Notes under the pieces: generated by a model
The model's database searches: none
Told to the model about the DNA's origin: nothing
What the model saw: the letters and a program-made list of their open reading frames with translations, nothing else
Assembly (NCBI RefSeq): GCF_030518235.1
Contig: NZ_JAULSA010000002.1
Coordinates: 62,001-126,000 of the forward strand
Length of the DNA: 64,000 nucleotides
Direction of reading: 5' to 3'
From: Saccharibacillus sp. CPCC 101409
GTDB lineage: Bacteria; Bacillota; Bacilli; Paenibacillales; Paenibacillaceae
In this document: in pieces, positions 8,585 through 18,680 of the stretch
Layout: every line of letters starts with the position of its first letter
Position numbering within the stretch: position 1 is the stretch's first letter
Made by a program: the position numbers and the translations under genes

Positions 8585-9910
8585 GTGGAAAGTACGCAAA
8601 CGCCGGTTCAAAGCAAGCCGCAGTTCAAAGGCAAACGCTATCGGCTGGACAAGCCCGAGCTGCTCGCTCCGGCCGGCAATCTGGAGAAATTGAAGTTCGC
8701 CGTGCATTACGGCGCGGACGCCGTATATATCGGGGGACAAAAATACGGCCTGCGTTCGAACGCTGACAACTTCAGCTTCGACGAAATGAAAGAAGGCGTG
8801 GAATTCGCCAAGAAATACGGCGCGAAAGTCTTCGTCGCCACCAATATCTACGCGCACGAAGAAGATCTGGACGGGATCGCCGAATACCTGCGCAATTTGC
8901 AGGAAGCCGGTATTTCCGCGATCATTACCGCCGATCCGGTGATTGTCGAGACGGCCGGGACCGCCGCGCCGAAGATCGAAGTGCACTTGAGCACGCAGCA
9001 GTCCACGCTCAACTGGCAGGCCGTGCAGTTCTGGAAAGAAGAAGGACTGCCGCGCGTCGTGCTGGGCCGCGAAACGAGCCTGGAAGAAATCGCCGAGATC
9101 AAAAAGAACGTCGACGTCGAAATCGAATCGTTCGTGCACGGCGCGATGTGCTCGTCGTATTCCGGACGCTGCGTACTGTCGAACCATTTTACCGACCGCG
9201 ACTCCAACCGGGGCGGCTGCTGCCAGTCGTGCCGCTGGAAGTACGATCTGTTCGAAAACCCTTCGCCGGAAGGCGAATGGGTATCGGAAGAACAGCAGTT
9301 GGACGAAAGCGAAGGCAATCCGCTGTTCGCGCCGGAAGACAATGCGTTTACGATGGGATCGAAAGACCTGTGTATGCTCGGTTCGATTCCGGACCTGATC
9401 GAAGTCGGCATCGACAGCTTCAAAGTGGAAGGGCGCATGAAATCGATCCATTATGTGGCGACCGTCATCAACGTATACCGCCAGGCGATCGATTCGTACA
9501 TGGCCGACCCGGACAACTACGTGCTGAAGCCGGAGTGGATGGAAGAACTAAGCAAAGCGGCCAACCGTCCGCTGAACACCGGATTTTTCTACGATACGCC
9601 GGATCACGAAGACCATATCTACGAGCCGGAAGAAAAAGCGGTGCCGTACGACTTTGCGGGACTGGTGCTCGATTACGACGCGGACAGCGGACTTGCGACC
9701 ATCCAACAGCGCAACCATTTCAAGCCGGGCACGCAGATCGAATTTTTCGGTCCGGGCGGCACGTTTTTCAGACAGACGGTCGGCGCGATCTGGGACGAGG
9801 AAGGCAACGAGCTGGACGCGGCGCGTCATCCGATGCAGCGCGTGAAGATCAAGGTGGACCGTCCGCTGCGTTACTTCGATATGATGCGCAAAAAGAACGT
9901 AAAAGCTTAA
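8585..9910 (+). CDS. U32 family protein, TrhP2/YrrO-like, with cysteine cluster
   Basis: A 441-aa U32 protein. KPELLAPAGNLEKLKFAVHYG opens the conserved domain. The cluster MCSSYSGRC...GGCCQSC (about residues 184-217) resembles the metal or Fe-S ligands of TrhP, and SKDLCMLGSIPDLIEVGIDSF is the family signature. A C-terminal beta-barrel domain follows from about residue 355. The GTG at 8585 has AAGGGGG 7 nt upstream. It works with the preceding gene in tRNA U34 hydroxylation by analogy with B. subtilis, and it closes the operon. Confidence 0.87.
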   Translation: MESTQTPVQSKPQFKGKRYRLDKPELLAPAGNLEKLKFAVHYGADAVYIGGQKYGLRSNADNFSFDEMKEGVEFAKKYGAKVFVATNIYAHEEDLDGIAEYLRNLQEAGISAIITADPVIVETAGTAAPKIEVHLSTQQSTLNWQAVQFWKEEGLPRVVLGRETSLEEIAEIKKNVDVEIESFVHGAMCSSYSGRCVLSNHFTDRDSNRGGCCQSCRWKYDLFENPSPEGEWVSEEQQLDESEGNPLFAPEDNAFTMGSKDLCMLGSIPDLIEVGIDSFKVEGRMKSIHYVATVINVYRQAIDSYMADPDNYVLKPEWMEELSKAANRPLNTGFFYDTPDHEDHIYEPEEKAVPYDFAGLVLDYDADSGLATIQQRNHFKPGTQIEFFGPGGTFFRQTVGAIWDEEGNELDAARHPMQRVKIKVDRPLRYFDMMRKKNVKA

Positions 9911-9938
9911 TATCCCGATAATATTCGGAGAAAATAGG

Positions 9939-9976
9939 CCCTTTGGATCACCTGGTGATTCGAAGGGTTTATTTTT
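9939..9976 (+). terminator. Terminator after the U32 pair
   Basis: CCCTTTGGATC pairs with GATTCGAAGGG (two G-U positions allowed) around a short loop, followed by TTTATTTTTT. Confidence 0.8.
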
Positions 9977-10171
9977 TGTGTTAATTTTTTTGAAAAAGTG
10001 TTAAATTGCTCTTTCCATCTTGCCTGCTCCTACCGATAATATAGATATCCAGCATTATGCAATCCCGGGCTTCTTTTAGGTAATACGATGTACATATCAA
10101 ACACTACTGGGAAGCGCTTTCCAAAATCCGGTTTTTGCAGCGCTGATTCTATGACTTGCGGGGTGGGAAAC

Positions 10172-12514
10172 ATGGGTATGATAGAGAAGAAACACGAAGA
10201 CGGAGAAACGGCGGAAGTTGGACTGGAGCCGAAACCGAAGCAGAAGCAGAGCCGGATCAAAGTCAAGAAGCCGTCCCTGAAGCTGTTGAAAAAAGACAAA
10301 GGGACGAAAAAGACGCGCGGTAAAGAGAAAGCGCTCACGCAGCCGGGGTTGGGCGAGGAGCTTGAGCAGCAGCCGATCGTAGTCCCGATCGAAGAAAAGC
10401 GGCGTTTGAAATGGCCGAAGCCGTCCAAGAAATCCGGCGTGCGGACATCTTCGCCGCGGTCCGGCGGTCCCGCGCTGATCGGGCTGCTCAAAAACTGGCG
10501 CAAGCTTAATCCGTCCCGGTCGGTCGGGGTGCGTTTGTTCCTGATCTTCCTGATCGGCGTCGTGCTGTTCGTCTCGTCGCTCGGGATCTTCTCTTATGTA
10601 AAAGCCCGCGATACGATCAAGGACAACGCGGCTGCCGCCAACGAGCAAACCATTATTCAGACCGCGCAAAAGCTGGACATTATTTTGCAGCGTTATCTCG
10701 ATTCATCCACCCAGGTATTTTTTGCGCCCGATATTCAGGAAGCAATCACTTCGCTGCAGCTGGGTACCTCGGATTTCGACCGGTTCCAGGCCGTGCGGCA
10801 GATCAACGACAGCCTGAGCAACCAGGTCAACGTAACGGGCGGCCTGCAGGCCGTTTATCTCATGCCGATGAAAGAAGGCACCAACGATTTCTTCTCGGCC
10901 GGTAACCAGCTTCCGACAACGGAAGAAATTCGCGCTTCCGCCTGGTTTGCGCAGCTGGAGAAAGCGGAGAAGACGGTGCAGTGGCTGCCGACCGACGAGA
11001 AGCGGAGCAGCTACACGCTGACGCGCGTGATGTCGACCACGAACGGAAGCGGCACGAAATATCTGGTCGCTTTGCAGCTTGAAGCCAAAGCGCTCGAAGA
11101 ACAGCTGCGCTCGGTCTCCCTGGGCGACGGCAGCCGGATCGAACTGATCGCCGCGGACGGCACGGTCGTAGCGGCCGACGAAAGCGGGGACGCGGGCCAG
11201 CCGAGCAAGTTCGTGTTCAAACAGGATAACCTGGAAGAGAGCGGCAAATTCGAAGCGGACCAATTCGGAAGCAAGATCCTGGCCGCTTACAGCGTCATGA
11301 AGACATCCGGCTGGAAACTGATCGGCACGGTGCCGGTTTCCTTCCTGCTCGAGGGCGCTTCGGGCATCCTCAGCATGACGGTGATCTTCGTGCTGATCGA
11401 TATCGTATTCGCCGTCCTGATCGGGATCTGGATGGTGCGCATGATCGGCATCCCGCTCGGCCGTCTGAGAGGCTTGATGCGCGAAGGAGCAACCGGCAAT
11501 CTCAGCGTGCGGACCGATTTCCGTTCGAAAGACGAGATCGGCGAACTGGCGACGGCGTTCAACCAGATGATGGACCGGATCACCGATCTGGTGCGCCAAA
11601 CGACCGATACGGCGCAGCAGGTACTCGATACGGCGGGCGAACTGGAATCGGCTTCGCGCCAAACCGCGGTATCCGCCCGGGAAATCGCGGTCGCGACCGA
11701 AGAAATCGCCAACGGCGCGTCCAGTTTGGCGCAGGAAGCCGAGAAGAGCAGCGAGCTGACCGAAAAAATCGGCGACCGGATGGAGAAAGTCGTATCCGCC
11801 AACCGCGAAATGGACGTATCGGCCAAAGAAGTCCAGGCGGCGAGCCACAAAGGAACGCAGCATCTGGACGGGCTGCTGGAGCAGACCGGAAATACCGAAA
11901 ATATGGTGCGTTCCCTGGTCGCCAAGGTCGATTCGCTCAAGGAAAGCACCGCTTCCGTCATGAAAGTGCTCGACGTCATGCAGAATATCACCAAGCAGAC
12001 CAATATCCTGTCGCTGAACGCGACGATCGAAGCCGCGAGAGCGGGCGCAGCCGGACAAGGCTTTATGGTAGTTGCCGGCGAGATTCGCCAGCTGGCCAGC
12101 CGTTCGCGCGAATCGATCGATATGGTCGGTGAAATTACGGATAATATCCAGTCGGAAATGGACGAGACGGTCCGCACGCTGTCCACCGTTTACCCGATGT
12201 TCCAGGATCAGGTTCGTTCCGTCAAAGAAACCAGCGGCATCTTCGTGTCGGTACAGCAGCAGATGGAGCAGTTCTCCGGCAAGCTGGACGGAGTCACCAC
12301 GTCGATCGGCGAACTGGGCCGGGCCCAGACGGTGATGTCCGAAGCGATGGCCAGTGTCAGCGCCGTCGCGGAACAATCTTCCGCGACTTCGCAGGAAGTG
12401 GCGTCGCTCAGCAGCGAGCAGCAGAATGTCGGCGTGAGGCTGGTCGAACTGTCGACCAAGTTGAGCGGGGCATCGAACGAACTGAAAGAGTCGATTTCGA
12501 AATTCACGATTTAA
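10172..12514 (+). CDS. Methyl-accepting chemotaxis protein
   Basis: A transmembrane chemoreceptor of about 780 aa. Order: a long, strongly basic cytoplasmic lead (about residues 1-115, Lys/Pro-rich); TM1 [19 protein letters not shown] (about 118-138); an extracellular sensor of about 260 aa, probably Cache-like; TM2 (about 400-425); HAMP ([12 protein letters not shown]...); and a signalling hairpin with the signature tip [15 protein letters not shown]. The basic lead before TM1 is unusual for the family. Start choice is uncertain: ATG 10172 or 10178 follow GGGGTGGG, and an in-frame ATG at 10088 would add 28 residues. The ligand cannot be told from sequence. Confidence 0.92.
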   Translation: MGMIEKKHEDGETAEVGLEPKPKQKQSRIKVKKPSLKLLKKDKGTKKTRGKEKALTQPGLGEELEQQPIVVPIEEKRRLKWPKPSKKSGVRTSSPRSGGPALIGLLKNWRKLNPSRSVGVRLFLIFLIGVVLFVSSLGIFSYVKARDTIKDNAAAANEQTIIQTAQKLDIILQRYLDSSTQVFFAPDIQEAITSLQLGTSDFDRFQAVRQINDSLSNQVNVTGGLQAVYLMPMKEGTNDFFSAGNQLPTTEEIRASAWFAQLEKAEKTVQWLPTDEKRSSYTLTRVMSTTNGSGTKYLVALQLEAKALEEQLRSVSLGDGSRIELIAADGTVVAADESGDAGQPSKFVFKQDNLEESGKFEADQFGSKILAAYSVMKTSGWKLIGTVPVSFLLEGASGILSMTVIFVLIDIVFAVLIGIWMVRMIGIPLGRLRGLMREGATGNLSVRTDFRSKDEIGELATAFNQMMDRITDLVRQTTDTAQQVLDTAGELESASRQTAVSAREIAVATEEIANGASSLAQEAEKSSELTEKIGDRMEKVVSANREMDVSAKEVQAASHKGTQHLDGLLEQTGNTENMVRSLVAKVDSLKESTASVMKVLDVMQNITKQTNILSLNATIEAARAGAAGQGFMVVAGEIRQLASRSRESIDMVGEITDNIQSEMDETVRTLSTVYPMFQDQVRSVKETSGIFVSVQQQMEQFSGKLDGVTTSIGELGRAQTVMSEAMASVSAVAEQSSATSQEVASLSSEQQNVGVRLVELSTKLSGASNELKESISKFTI

Positions 12515-12531
12515 TTTAAGAAGTTGAGCGG

Positions 12532-12657
12532 GGCGGCTCCGAAAGAGTTCGCTACGGTCGCGTGTTGCAATCGGGAAAACTGATTATATTTTTAGTTGGT
12601 ATTTTCCCGATTGCAAAGGCGAACGCTATCGCTCCTTCACTGAACTCTTTCTCCGCC
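12532..12657 (-). repeat. Structured intergenic repeat, copy A
   Basis: One of three related elements (also 28355-28495 and 40719-40875). Outer arms are 12532-12550 and 12642-12657 (GAAAGAGTTC / GAACTCTTTC). A perfect 15-bp inner stem pairs 12565-12579 with 12602-12616. It is orientated opposite to copies B and C and lies 18 nt after the chemoreceptor stop. No open frame is conserved between copies. Confidence 0.85.
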
Positions 12658-12696
12658 TTTTGCGAATTTCGGATGTGGGTGGGGGGAAGAGCGAAG

Positions 12697-12742
12697 AACA
12701 AAAAGAGAGCTTCGGGCCGCGGCCCGAAGCTCTCTTTTTTGT
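12697..12742. terminator. Bidirectional terminator between the chemoreceptor and catalase genes
   Basis: A stem of about 20 bp, AGAGAGCTTCGGGCC with GGCCCGAAGCTCTCT, has a 2-nt centre and is flanked by A-run and T-run. It serves the two convergent genes. Confidence 0.9.
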
Positions 12743-12879
12743 TATAAAAAGTGTATAAGGATACAAACTGAATTAAATCCGAAAAAATTGTTCGAAATTC
12801 AATAAGGATCGGATTTTTTGCCTTTTTCCCGCGTTTGTTCGACGGCTTTGTGCGCGTCGGTCTGGCCGCCGACGGCGCC

Positions 12880-14391
12880 TTACGATTTGGCGGAAGCCAA
12901 GCCTTCGGAGACGCGCCGGCCGTAATCGGCGTCGGCCTGCGTAAAGTAATCGATCATGCGCTCTTGGATATCGGACTTGCACTGGGACAGGGCGCCGACC
13001 AGGTTGTCGATCAGTTCGTCGCGTTCCCAGTCTTCGAACGAGCGGTACGTGTCGCCGGCCTGGCCGAAGTTGTTCGGGCGGTCGATCGGTGCGCGGACCA
13101 GCTTGGCGTGGTACTCCGGCTCGTGGTCTTTGCCCGGTTTCGGCGCTTCTTTCAGGCCGCCCATGGACGACGGCTCGTAATTGACGTGCGGGTTCTGGCC
13201 CGGCGCGCGGTCGACTTTGAACTGCATCTGGCCGCCGCTCTGGTTGGTGGCGACATGCGTTTTCGGCGCGTTGATCGGAAGCTGCAAATAGTTGGCGCCG
13301 ACCCGGTGCCGCTGGGTATCGGAGTACGAGAAAGTACGCCCTTGCAGCATTTTGTCGTCCGAGAAATCCAGACCGTCGACCAGCACGCCGGTGCCGAAAG
13401 CAGCCTGTTCGACTTCGGTGAAGTAGTCTTCCGGATTGCGGTTCAGCGTCATTTTGCCGACCGGCAGGAACGGGAACTGTTCCGGCGGCCACAGCTTGGT
13501 ATCGTCGAGCGGATCGAAGTCGAGTTCCGGGTGCTCGCCGTCTTCCATGATTTGTACGCACAATTCCCATTCGGGATAGTCGCCTTTTTCGATCGCTGCG
13601 TACAGATCCAGCGTTGCGTGGTTGAAGTTGGTGGACTGCACTTCGTTGGCTTCTTTTTGCTTCAGATTGCGGATGCCCTGGCCGAGCGGTTCCCAGTGAT
13701 ACTTGACCAGTACGCCTTCGCCTTCGGTGTTGACCCATTTATACGTATTGACGCCCGATCCCTGCATCTGCCGGTAATTGGCGGGAATGCCCCACGGCGA
13801 GAACAGGAACGTGACCATATGGGTCGCTTCCGGACTCATAGAAACGAAATCGAAAAAGCGTTCCATGCTCTGGACGTTGGTGATCGGGTCCGGCTTGAAC
13901 GCGTGTACCATGTCCGGAAATTTCAGCGGATCGCGGATAAAGAAAACTTTCAGGTTGTTGCCGACCAGATCCCAGTTGCCGTCCTCGGTATAGAATTTGG
14001 TGGCGAAACCGCGCGGATCGCGCAGCGTTTCCGGCGAATGGCCGCCGTGGATTACGCTGGAGAAACGGACGAATACCGGGGTTTCTTTGCCTTCTTCCTG
14101 AAACAGCTTGGCGCGTGTATACTTCGAGACCGGTTCGTCGCCGGCTTTGCCGTACGCGGTGAACACGCCGTGGGCGCCCGCTCCTCGGGCATGCACGACC
14201 CGTTCGGGTATGCGCTCGCGGTCGAAGTGGGTAATCTTTTCGAGGAACTGGTAATTCTCCAGCGTCGTCGGTCCCCGGCTGCCCACCGTGCGCACATTCT
14301 GGTTGTCCCGCACCGGATGTCCCTGGCGGGTCGTCAGCGTCATGTTGTCTTCCTGCTCGCCGTTCGGCTTCGGTTTCTGTTCGTCGGTCAC
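12880..14391 (-). CDS. Catalase (KatA-type, heme)
   Basis: A 503-aa small-subunit clade 3 heme catalase that converts hydrogen peroxide to water and oxygen in the cytoplasm. The distal histidine is in [12 protein letters not shown] (about H67), the asparagine in the GNWDLVGNN region, and the proximal heme tyrosine in [12 protein letters not shown] (about Y356). The GTG start at 14391 has AAGGGG 7 nt upstream; a 16-residue hydrophilic lead precedes the usual family N-terminus. It is a single-gene unit with a PerR-like box upstream. Confidence 0.96.
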   Translation of the reverse strand: MTDEQKPKPNGEQEDNMTLTTRQGHPVRDNQNVRTVGSRGPTTLENYQFLEKITHFDRERIPERVVHARGAGAHGVFTAYGKAGDEPVSKYTRAKLFQEEGKETPVFVRFSSVIHGGHSPETLRDPRGFATKFYTEDGNWDLVGNNLKVFFIRDPLKFPDMVHAFKPDPITNVQSMERFFDFVSMSPEATHMVTFLFSPWGIPANYRQMQGSGVNTYKWVNTEGEGVLVKYHWEPLGQGIRNLKQKEANEVQSTNFNHATLDLYAAIEKGDYPEWELCVQIMEDGEHPELDFDPLDDTKLWPPEQFPFLPVGKMTLNRNPEDYFTEVEQAAFGTGVLVDGLDFSDDKMLQGRTFSYSDTQRHRVGANYLQLPINAPKTHVATNQSGGQMQFKVDRAPGQNPHVNYEPSSMGGLKEAPKPGKDHEPEYHAKLVRAPIDRPNNFGQAGDTYRSFEDWERDELIDNLVGALSQCKSDIQERMIDYFTQADADYGRRVSEGLASAKS

Positions 14392-14441
14392 GTGAAATCC
14401 CCTTTCCGTTGTCCATCAATAGAATGGAAGCGTGAATAAAT

Positions 14442-14456
14442 GGAGAATCATTACAG
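14442..14456 (-). promoter_or_regulatory. Candidate PerR box upstream of catalase
   Basis: On the minus strand the 15-mer CTGTAATGATTCTCC keeps the central TAATnATT of the PerR consensus and matches about 9 of 14 defined positions. It lies about 50 nt upstream of the catalase start, a normal operator position. An inverted repeat with the core GGCATACGCC follows at 14457-14477. Fur boxes look similar, so the regulator is inferred. Confidence 0.45.
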
Positions 14457-14575
14457 AAAATGGCATACGCCATTTTTTACCCGTCCGCAAAATCGTTAAA
14501 ACGTTAACCAAGCGCTTTTCATCAAACCTTCATTCGAAGCAAAGGGCGTCCGGACGAAGGCGCCTATTTTTTGCG

Positions 14576-14603
14576 TTGCTTGAATAGATTCCTATGCTAA
14601 AAT
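14576..14603 (+). promoter_or_regulatory. Sigma-A promoter of the polysaccharide deacetylase gene
   Basis: TTGCTT at 14576-14581, a 16-nt spacer and TAAAAT at 14598-14603, with an extended TGc before the -10. Confidence 0.55.
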
Positions 14604-14677
14604 AGAGTGATGAAGTTGAGCAAGGACTCAAACGCAGGGCTGCTCGAACTGCAAAAATAAAGAAACGGAGAGCGGGA

Positions 14678-16135
14678 ATGGAAACCACTTTACTTATCTG
14701 GCTGTTTTACTTATCTTCCTTTTACGCGTTTATTCCGGGTCTGATCAGCCGGATTTTCGGGTTTCGAGCTTTCCGCAAAGGAAAAAGCGAAACCGAGTTC
14801 GCTTTAACGTTCGACGACGGACCCGATCCGCGCTACACGGCGATGCTGCTCGATCTGTTGAAGCGCTATGAAGCCAAAGCGACGTTCTTCGTGGTCGGTT
14901 CGCACGCGCATCAGCATCCCGAACTGCTGAAACGCATGCAGGCCGAAGGGCATTCGATCGGTATTCATAACTATGTGCACCGCACGAACTGGCTGATGCG
15001 TCCGGGCTCGGTGCGCAAGCAGGTCAATCGGACGAACGAAGTCATCGAACGGGTCACGGGACAAAGAGCGACTTATTATCGTCCGCCATGGGGAATCGTC
15101 AACCTGTTCGATCTGGTCGGCCGGAACGAGCTGAAGATTGTGCTCTGGTCGGGCATTTTCGGCGACTGGCGCAAGCGCCTCGGCGAAGAACGGCTGCTCA
15201 AACGGATGCGGCGCAAAATGCGCGGCGGCGAAGTACTGGTTCTGCACGACTGCGGAGCCACGCTGGGCGCGAACGACAAAGCGCCGGAGAATATGCTGCG
15301 CGCGCTGGAACGTTTTCTGCAGGAAGCTTACGGCAAAGGACTGCAAAGCGTCACGGTCGAGCGTCTGATGGCCGCGACCAAGAAAGCGAGGGGAAAAGAG
15401 ATGGGCAAAATTTCTCCGATGAAAAAAATGCTGGTCGGCGCCTGGCTGATCTACGAGCGGGGATTCCGGTTCGTGTTTCGTCTGCGCGAAGCCGAGAACG
15501 CGCCGCTGTATCATTTCCGCCAAACGCGCTACTCGGGCCGTCCGCTGGAATTGGGCAACGGAGATACGCTGGTAAAAGGCGATTCGATCGTGGAACTTCA
15601 TTTCGACAATAAAATGCTGTTTGAATTCGGCAGCCGTTCGCGCTCCGCGGTGCAGCTCGCCATTATGATGATCCGGGGCACGGAACAGAGCTTTCCGGGT
15701 ATTGCGGATTATATCCGCCGCGATCCGGAACTGAGCCGGGCCAAAGCGGTATACGCGGTCAGCATGGTCAACCGCGGGCCGGAGCAGTTCGGATTTCGGG
15801 TGCACGATCTGCCGGACGGATTGTTCGCCCGGGCGACGCGTTTGTACCTCAAGCTGCTGCTGTGGGTAATTCACCCGTCCGGCGGCGCTCGTCTTCAGGA
15901 GCAAAGCGACTTCCTGGTGCCGAAAGTCATGGTGATGCCGATGCATACGATGCTGACGCGCGATTTCAAAGCGGACAAACGCAAGAATCGCCGCAAAGCG
16001 GACACGTCGGCCCAGTCCGCGCCGGAGAGAGAGCCCGTTTCCGTTCCGGCCGAAGCTCCGGAGGCGGTCCAACCGGAATCGTCCGTTTCCGCGATCGGGC
16101 AGAGCGGCGAAGCGGCAGGCGCGGCGGTCCGGTAA
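14678..16135 (+). CDS. Polysaccharide deacetylase (NodB) with a C-terminal YkoP-like domain
   Basis: A 485-aa protein. An N-terminal membrane helix (residues 1-25) anchors a NodB domain with TFDDGPDP (about 44-51), SIGIHNYVH as the metal-site motif, YRPPWG and VLVLHDC; it should remove N-acetyl groups from a cell-surface glycan. From about residue 250 a second domain begins MGKISPMKKMLVGAWLIYERG and resembles the YkoP-like domain. An Ala/Glu/Pro-rich tail ends the protein. GGAGAGCGGG precedes the ATG. The substrate (peptidoglycan or another polymer) is not known. Confidence 0.87.
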   Translation: METTLLIWLFYLSSFYAFIPGLISRIFGFRAFRKGKSETEFALTFDDGPDPRYTAMLLDLLKRYEAKATFFVVGSHAHQHPELLKRMQAEGHSIGIHNYVHRTNWLMRPGSVRKQVNRTNEVIERVTGQRATYYRPPWGIVNLFDLVGRNELKIVLWSGIFGDWRKRLGEERLLKRMRRKMRGGEVLVLHDCGATLGANDKAPENMLRALERFLQEAYGKGLQSVTVERLMAATKKARGKEMGKISPMKKMLVGAWLIYERGFRFVFRLREAENAPLYHFRQTRYSGRPLELGNGDTLVKGDSIVELHFDNKMLFEFGSRSRSAVQLAIMMIRGTEQSFPGIADYIRRDPELSRAKAVYAVSMVNRGPEQFGFRVHDLPDGLFARATRLYLKLLLWVIHPSGGARLQEQSDFLVPKVMVMPMHTMLTRDFKADKRKNRRKADTSAQSAPEREPVSVPAEAPEAVQPESSVSAIGQSGEAAGAAVR

Positions 16136-16214
16136 CAAGATTCTTCGATATCCGGATTGCCTACCGGCCCGGATGCTTGGACGATAGAGATTGGGATCAG
16201 GCGATATGACAAAT

Positions 16215-16260
16215 AAAGGACTCCGACTTCCGGCGCGGCCGGGAAAAGTCGGAGTCCTTT
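16215..16260. terminator. Terminator after the deacetylase gene
   Basis: AAAGGACTCCGACTT (16215-16229) pairs perfectly with AAGTCGGAGTCCTTT (16246-16260) around a GC-rich loop. Confidence 0.85.
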
Positions 16261-16321
16261 TGGTTGAGTCCGAAACGGCCGGAGCATCGGGCGAAAGCGG
16301 GCAAAACTTCGGCGCTAAAGA

Positions 16322-16353
16322 AAAACCGGCCGCGCGAGGCGCCGGCCGGTTTT
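16322..16353 (-). terminator. Terminator of ilvD
   Basis: AAAACCGGCCG with CGGCCGGTTTT-type arms; on the minus strand the stem runs into TTTTTCTTT just after the ilvD stop. Confidence 0.75.
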
Positions 16354-16374
16354 GTCCGTTCGGGGAAGAACGGT

Positions 16375-18060
16375 TTAGATCTTCATGATTCCGCCCATGC
16401 TGGCGTTGGTCACGAGCTTGGAGTAGCGGGCCAGATAGCCCGTTTTGACTTTCGGCTCGAAGCCCTGCCAGTTGGCGCGGCGCTCGGCGAACAGCTCTTC
16501 GCTGATCTCCAGCTGGATCGTGCGGTTGATCAGATCGAGTTCGATAGTGTCTCCGTCTTCGACGAACGCGATCGGTCCGCCTTCGGCGGCTTCCGGCGAG
16601 ATATGGCCGATACTGATGCCGCGCGACGCGCCGGAGAAGCGGCCGTCGGTGATCAGGCCGACTTTGGCGCCGAGACCCATGCCGACGATCTGCGAGGTCG
16701 GAGCGAGCATTTCCGGCATGCCCGGTCCGCCTTTGGGACCTTCATAGCGGATAACGACAACATGTCCTTCTTTGATCTTGCCGTTGGCGATGCCTTCGAG
16801 CGCTTCTTCCTGGGAGTCGAAGCAGATCGCCGGGCCTTTATGATAGCCGCCTACGGACTTGTCCACGGCGCCGACCTTGATGATCGCGCCTTCCGGAGCC
16901 AGGTTGCCGAACAGAACGGCGAGTCCGCCGCGCTCGGAGTGCGGGTTGTCCAGCTTGTGGATAACCTCGGTATTCTGGATCTCCTGGCCTTCGACGTTCT
17001 CGCGGATCGTTTTGCCGGTTACGGTAATGCGGTCCGCGTGCAGCGCGCCCGGCTTCTTGAGCAGCTCGTTCAGTACGGCGCTGACGCCGCCGGCGTTATG
17101 CACGTCTTCGATATGCCAGTCGGACGCCGGAGCGAGCTTGGCCAGATGCGGCACGCGGTTCGCCACTTCGTTGATGCGTTCGATCGGGTATTCGATACCG
17201 GCTTCCTGAGCCAAGGCCAGCGTATGCAGAACGGTATTCGTCGAACCGCCCATCGCCATATCGAGCGCGAACGCGTTGTCGATCGCTTCCACCGTCACGA
17301 TATCGCGCGGCTTCAGATCCATTTTGATCAGTTCCATCAGCTGCGTGGCGGACTGGCGGACAAAGTCGCGGCGTTCCGGAGCGACGGCGAGGATCGTGCC
17401 GTTGCCCGGCATCGCCAGGCCGAGCGCTTCGGCGAGGCAGTTCATCGAGTTGGCGGTGAACATGCCCGAACAGGAGCCGCAGGTCGGACAGCCGTATTGT
17501 TCGAGCTCAAGCAGCGTCTGATCGTCGATCTTGCCGACCTGGTGCGCGCCCACGCCTTCGAATACGGAAGTCAGGGAGATGGAGCGGCCGTTCTTGTCTT
17601 TGCCGGCTTTCATCGGTCCGCCGCTGACGAAGACGGTCGGGATGTTGACGCGCAGCGCGCCCATCAGCATGCCCGGCGTGATCTTGTCGCAGTTCGGAAT
17701 ACAGACCATGCCGTCGAACCAGTGCGCGGAAACGACCGTCTCCACGGAATCGGCGATGATCTCGCGGCTCGGCAGGGAATAACGCATGCCGATATGCCCC
17801 ATCGCGATGCCGTCGTCGACGCCGATCGTGTTGAACTCGAACGGCACGCCGCCGGCTTCGCGAATCGCTTCTTTTACGATCTTGCCGAATTCCTGCAGGT
17901 GCACATGGCCCGGTACGATATCGATATAAGAATTGCAGACCGCGATAAACGGTTTGCCGAAATCTTCTTCTTTGACACCCGCCGCGCGCAGCAAGCTGCG
18001 GTGCGGTGCGCGGTCGAAACCTTTTTTGATCATGTCGGAACGCATTTTCTTAACGGCCAT
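16375..18060 (-). CDS. ilvD: Dihydroxy-acid dehydratase
   Basis: A 561-aa Fe-S enzyme that dehydrates 2,3-dihydroxy-isovalerate and 2,3-dihydroxy-3-methylvalerate, the third common step of valine and isoleucine synthesis. Cluster cysteines are in [19 protein letters not shown] and [29 protein letters not shown] near the N-terminus and [19 protein letters not shown] near the C-terminus are signatures. GGGGGAAAAG precedes the ATG. The gene stands alone, away from other ilv genes. No T-box sequence could be found in the roughly 300 nt upstream. Confidence 0.97.
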   Translation of the reverse strand: MAVKKMRSDMIKKGFDRAPHRSLLRAAGVKEEDFGKPFIAVCNSYIDIVPGHVHLQEFGKIVKEAIREAGGVPFEFNTIGVDDGIAMGHIGMRYSLPSREIIADSVETVVSAHWFDGMVCIPNCDKITPGMLMGALRVNIPTVFVSGGPMKAGKDKNGRSISLTSVFEGVGAHQVGKIDDQTLLELEQYGCPTCGSCSGMFTANSMNCLAEALGLAMPGNGTILAVAPERRDFVRQSATQLMELIKMDLKPRDIVTVEAIDNAFALDMAMGGSTNTVLHTLALAQEAGIEYPIERINEVANRVPHLAKLAPASDWHIEDVHNAGGVSAVLNELLKKPGALHADRITVTGKTIRENVEGQEIQNTEVIHKLDNPHSERGGLAVLFGNLAPEGAIIKVGAVDKSVGGYHKGPAICFDSQEEALEGIANGKIKEGHVVVIRYEGPKGGPGMPEMLAPTSQIVGMGLGAKVGLITDGRFSGASRGISIGHISPEAAEGGPIAFVEDGDTIELDLINRTIQLEISEELFAERRANWQGFEPKVKTGYLARYSKLVTNASMGGIMKI

Positions 18061-18255
18061 GATGACTTTTCCCCCCAGAACGATAAATTAAAATAATTGC
18101 TTTACCGCGGTTAACGGCAAAAGCGAGCGTTTGAACAAAACAGAGCAGGTATAAATTTTCTACCCAGTCTAACACATGCCGTTACTTTTTTCTAGCTAAG
18201 GACGAAAATAGACCGTGAAATCCGGAAAATAAATATACAAAAAACGCGCACAGGC

Positions 18256-18297
18256 AAAGAGCCGAAAACGCTAAATCCAGCGTTTGACCGGCTCTTT
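18256..18297 (-). terminator. Terminator of the KGG stress gene
   Basis: AAAGAGCCG pairs with CGGCTCTTT, with an inner AAACGCT/AGCGTTT pair. It lies between the KGG gene and the downstream ilvD on the same strand, so the two are probably separate units. Confidence 0.7.
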
Positions 18298-18357
18298 ATC
18301 CTGGCGCGCGAAAAAATCGCGTCTGCAGCATAAGACGGTGCTCATGTACGGAAAAGA

Positions 18358-18609
18358 TTACTTTTGACCGCCTTTGCGTCCGATTTCGCGATAGAAGTCC
18401 TTGTCGTGGGAATTGGAAGTCGCTTCTCCGCCTTTGCGTCCGATCTCCTGATAGAATTCCCGGCTGTGCGATTTGGCCGTGGCTTTGCCGCCCTTGCGTC
18501 CGATATCCTGGTAGAATTCCCGGCTGTGCTTTTTGGCCGTGGCTTCTCCGCCCATGCGACCGGCTTCTTCGCGACTCATCTTCTTGTTGCCCGACTGACT
18601 GTTTGCCAT
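18358..18609 (-). CDS. KGG-repeat stress-induced protein (GsiB/Con-10/YciG type)
   Basis: An 83-aa very hydrophilic protein made of four related units of about 18-22 residues, each ending in GRMGG or GRKGG and joined by AKSHSREFYQEI. This pattern is shared with the B. subtilis general stress protein GsiB and plant LEA-like proteins, linked to desiccation and glucose starvation. The ATG at 18609 (MANSQSGNKK) has GAGGAG 8 nt upstream. The repeated coding sequence is visible in the DNA. The molecular role is unknown. Confidence 0.9.
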   Translation of the reverse strand: MANSQSGNKKMSREEAGRMGGEATAKKHSREFYQDIGRKGGKATAKSHSREFYQEIGRKGGEATSNSHDKDFYREIGRKGGQK

Positions 18610-18654
18610 CTCAATCACTCCTCAGTAGTTGTAAATGCCGCGTGCACCAACTAT

Positions 18655-18680
18655 TTACCACCGCTATTTTAGAGTGAAAC
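18655..18680 (-). promoter_or_regulatory. Possible stress-sigma promoter of the KGG gene
   Basis: On the minus strand GTTTCA and TGGTAA are separated by 14 nt, close to the sigma-B pattern GTTTAA-N12-14-GGGTAT (5/6 and 4/6). Many Paenibacillus lack sigma-B, so this may be used by another factor or be chance. Confidence 0.35.

Noticed and set aside
10002..10039. A sigma-D (flagellar) promoter for the chemoreceptor, because ACCGATAA resembles GCCGATAA
   Set aside because: The only TAAA upstream is 26 nt away, too far for the 14-16 nt spacing, so I do not call it.
12835..14439. Long open frame opposite the catalase gene
   Set aside because: The catalase frame has all catalytic motifs; the opposite frame starts without a ribosome site and is a composition artefact.
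14503..14523. A catabolite-responsive element (cre) upstream of the deacetylase gene (GAAAAGCGCTT)
   Set aside because: The symmetric half TGNAAN is offset by one base and the right half is not kept, so the match is too weak.
16264..18096. Open frame of about 610 codons opposite ilvD
   Set aside because: Same reason: ilvD is complete with cluster cysteines, and the antisense product is low-complexity and has no recognisable domain.
18060..18350. A T-box before ilvD, suggested by ACCGCGG near 18105
   Set aside because: The preceding GGGTGG, a terminator stem and a stem I with a specifier are all absent.
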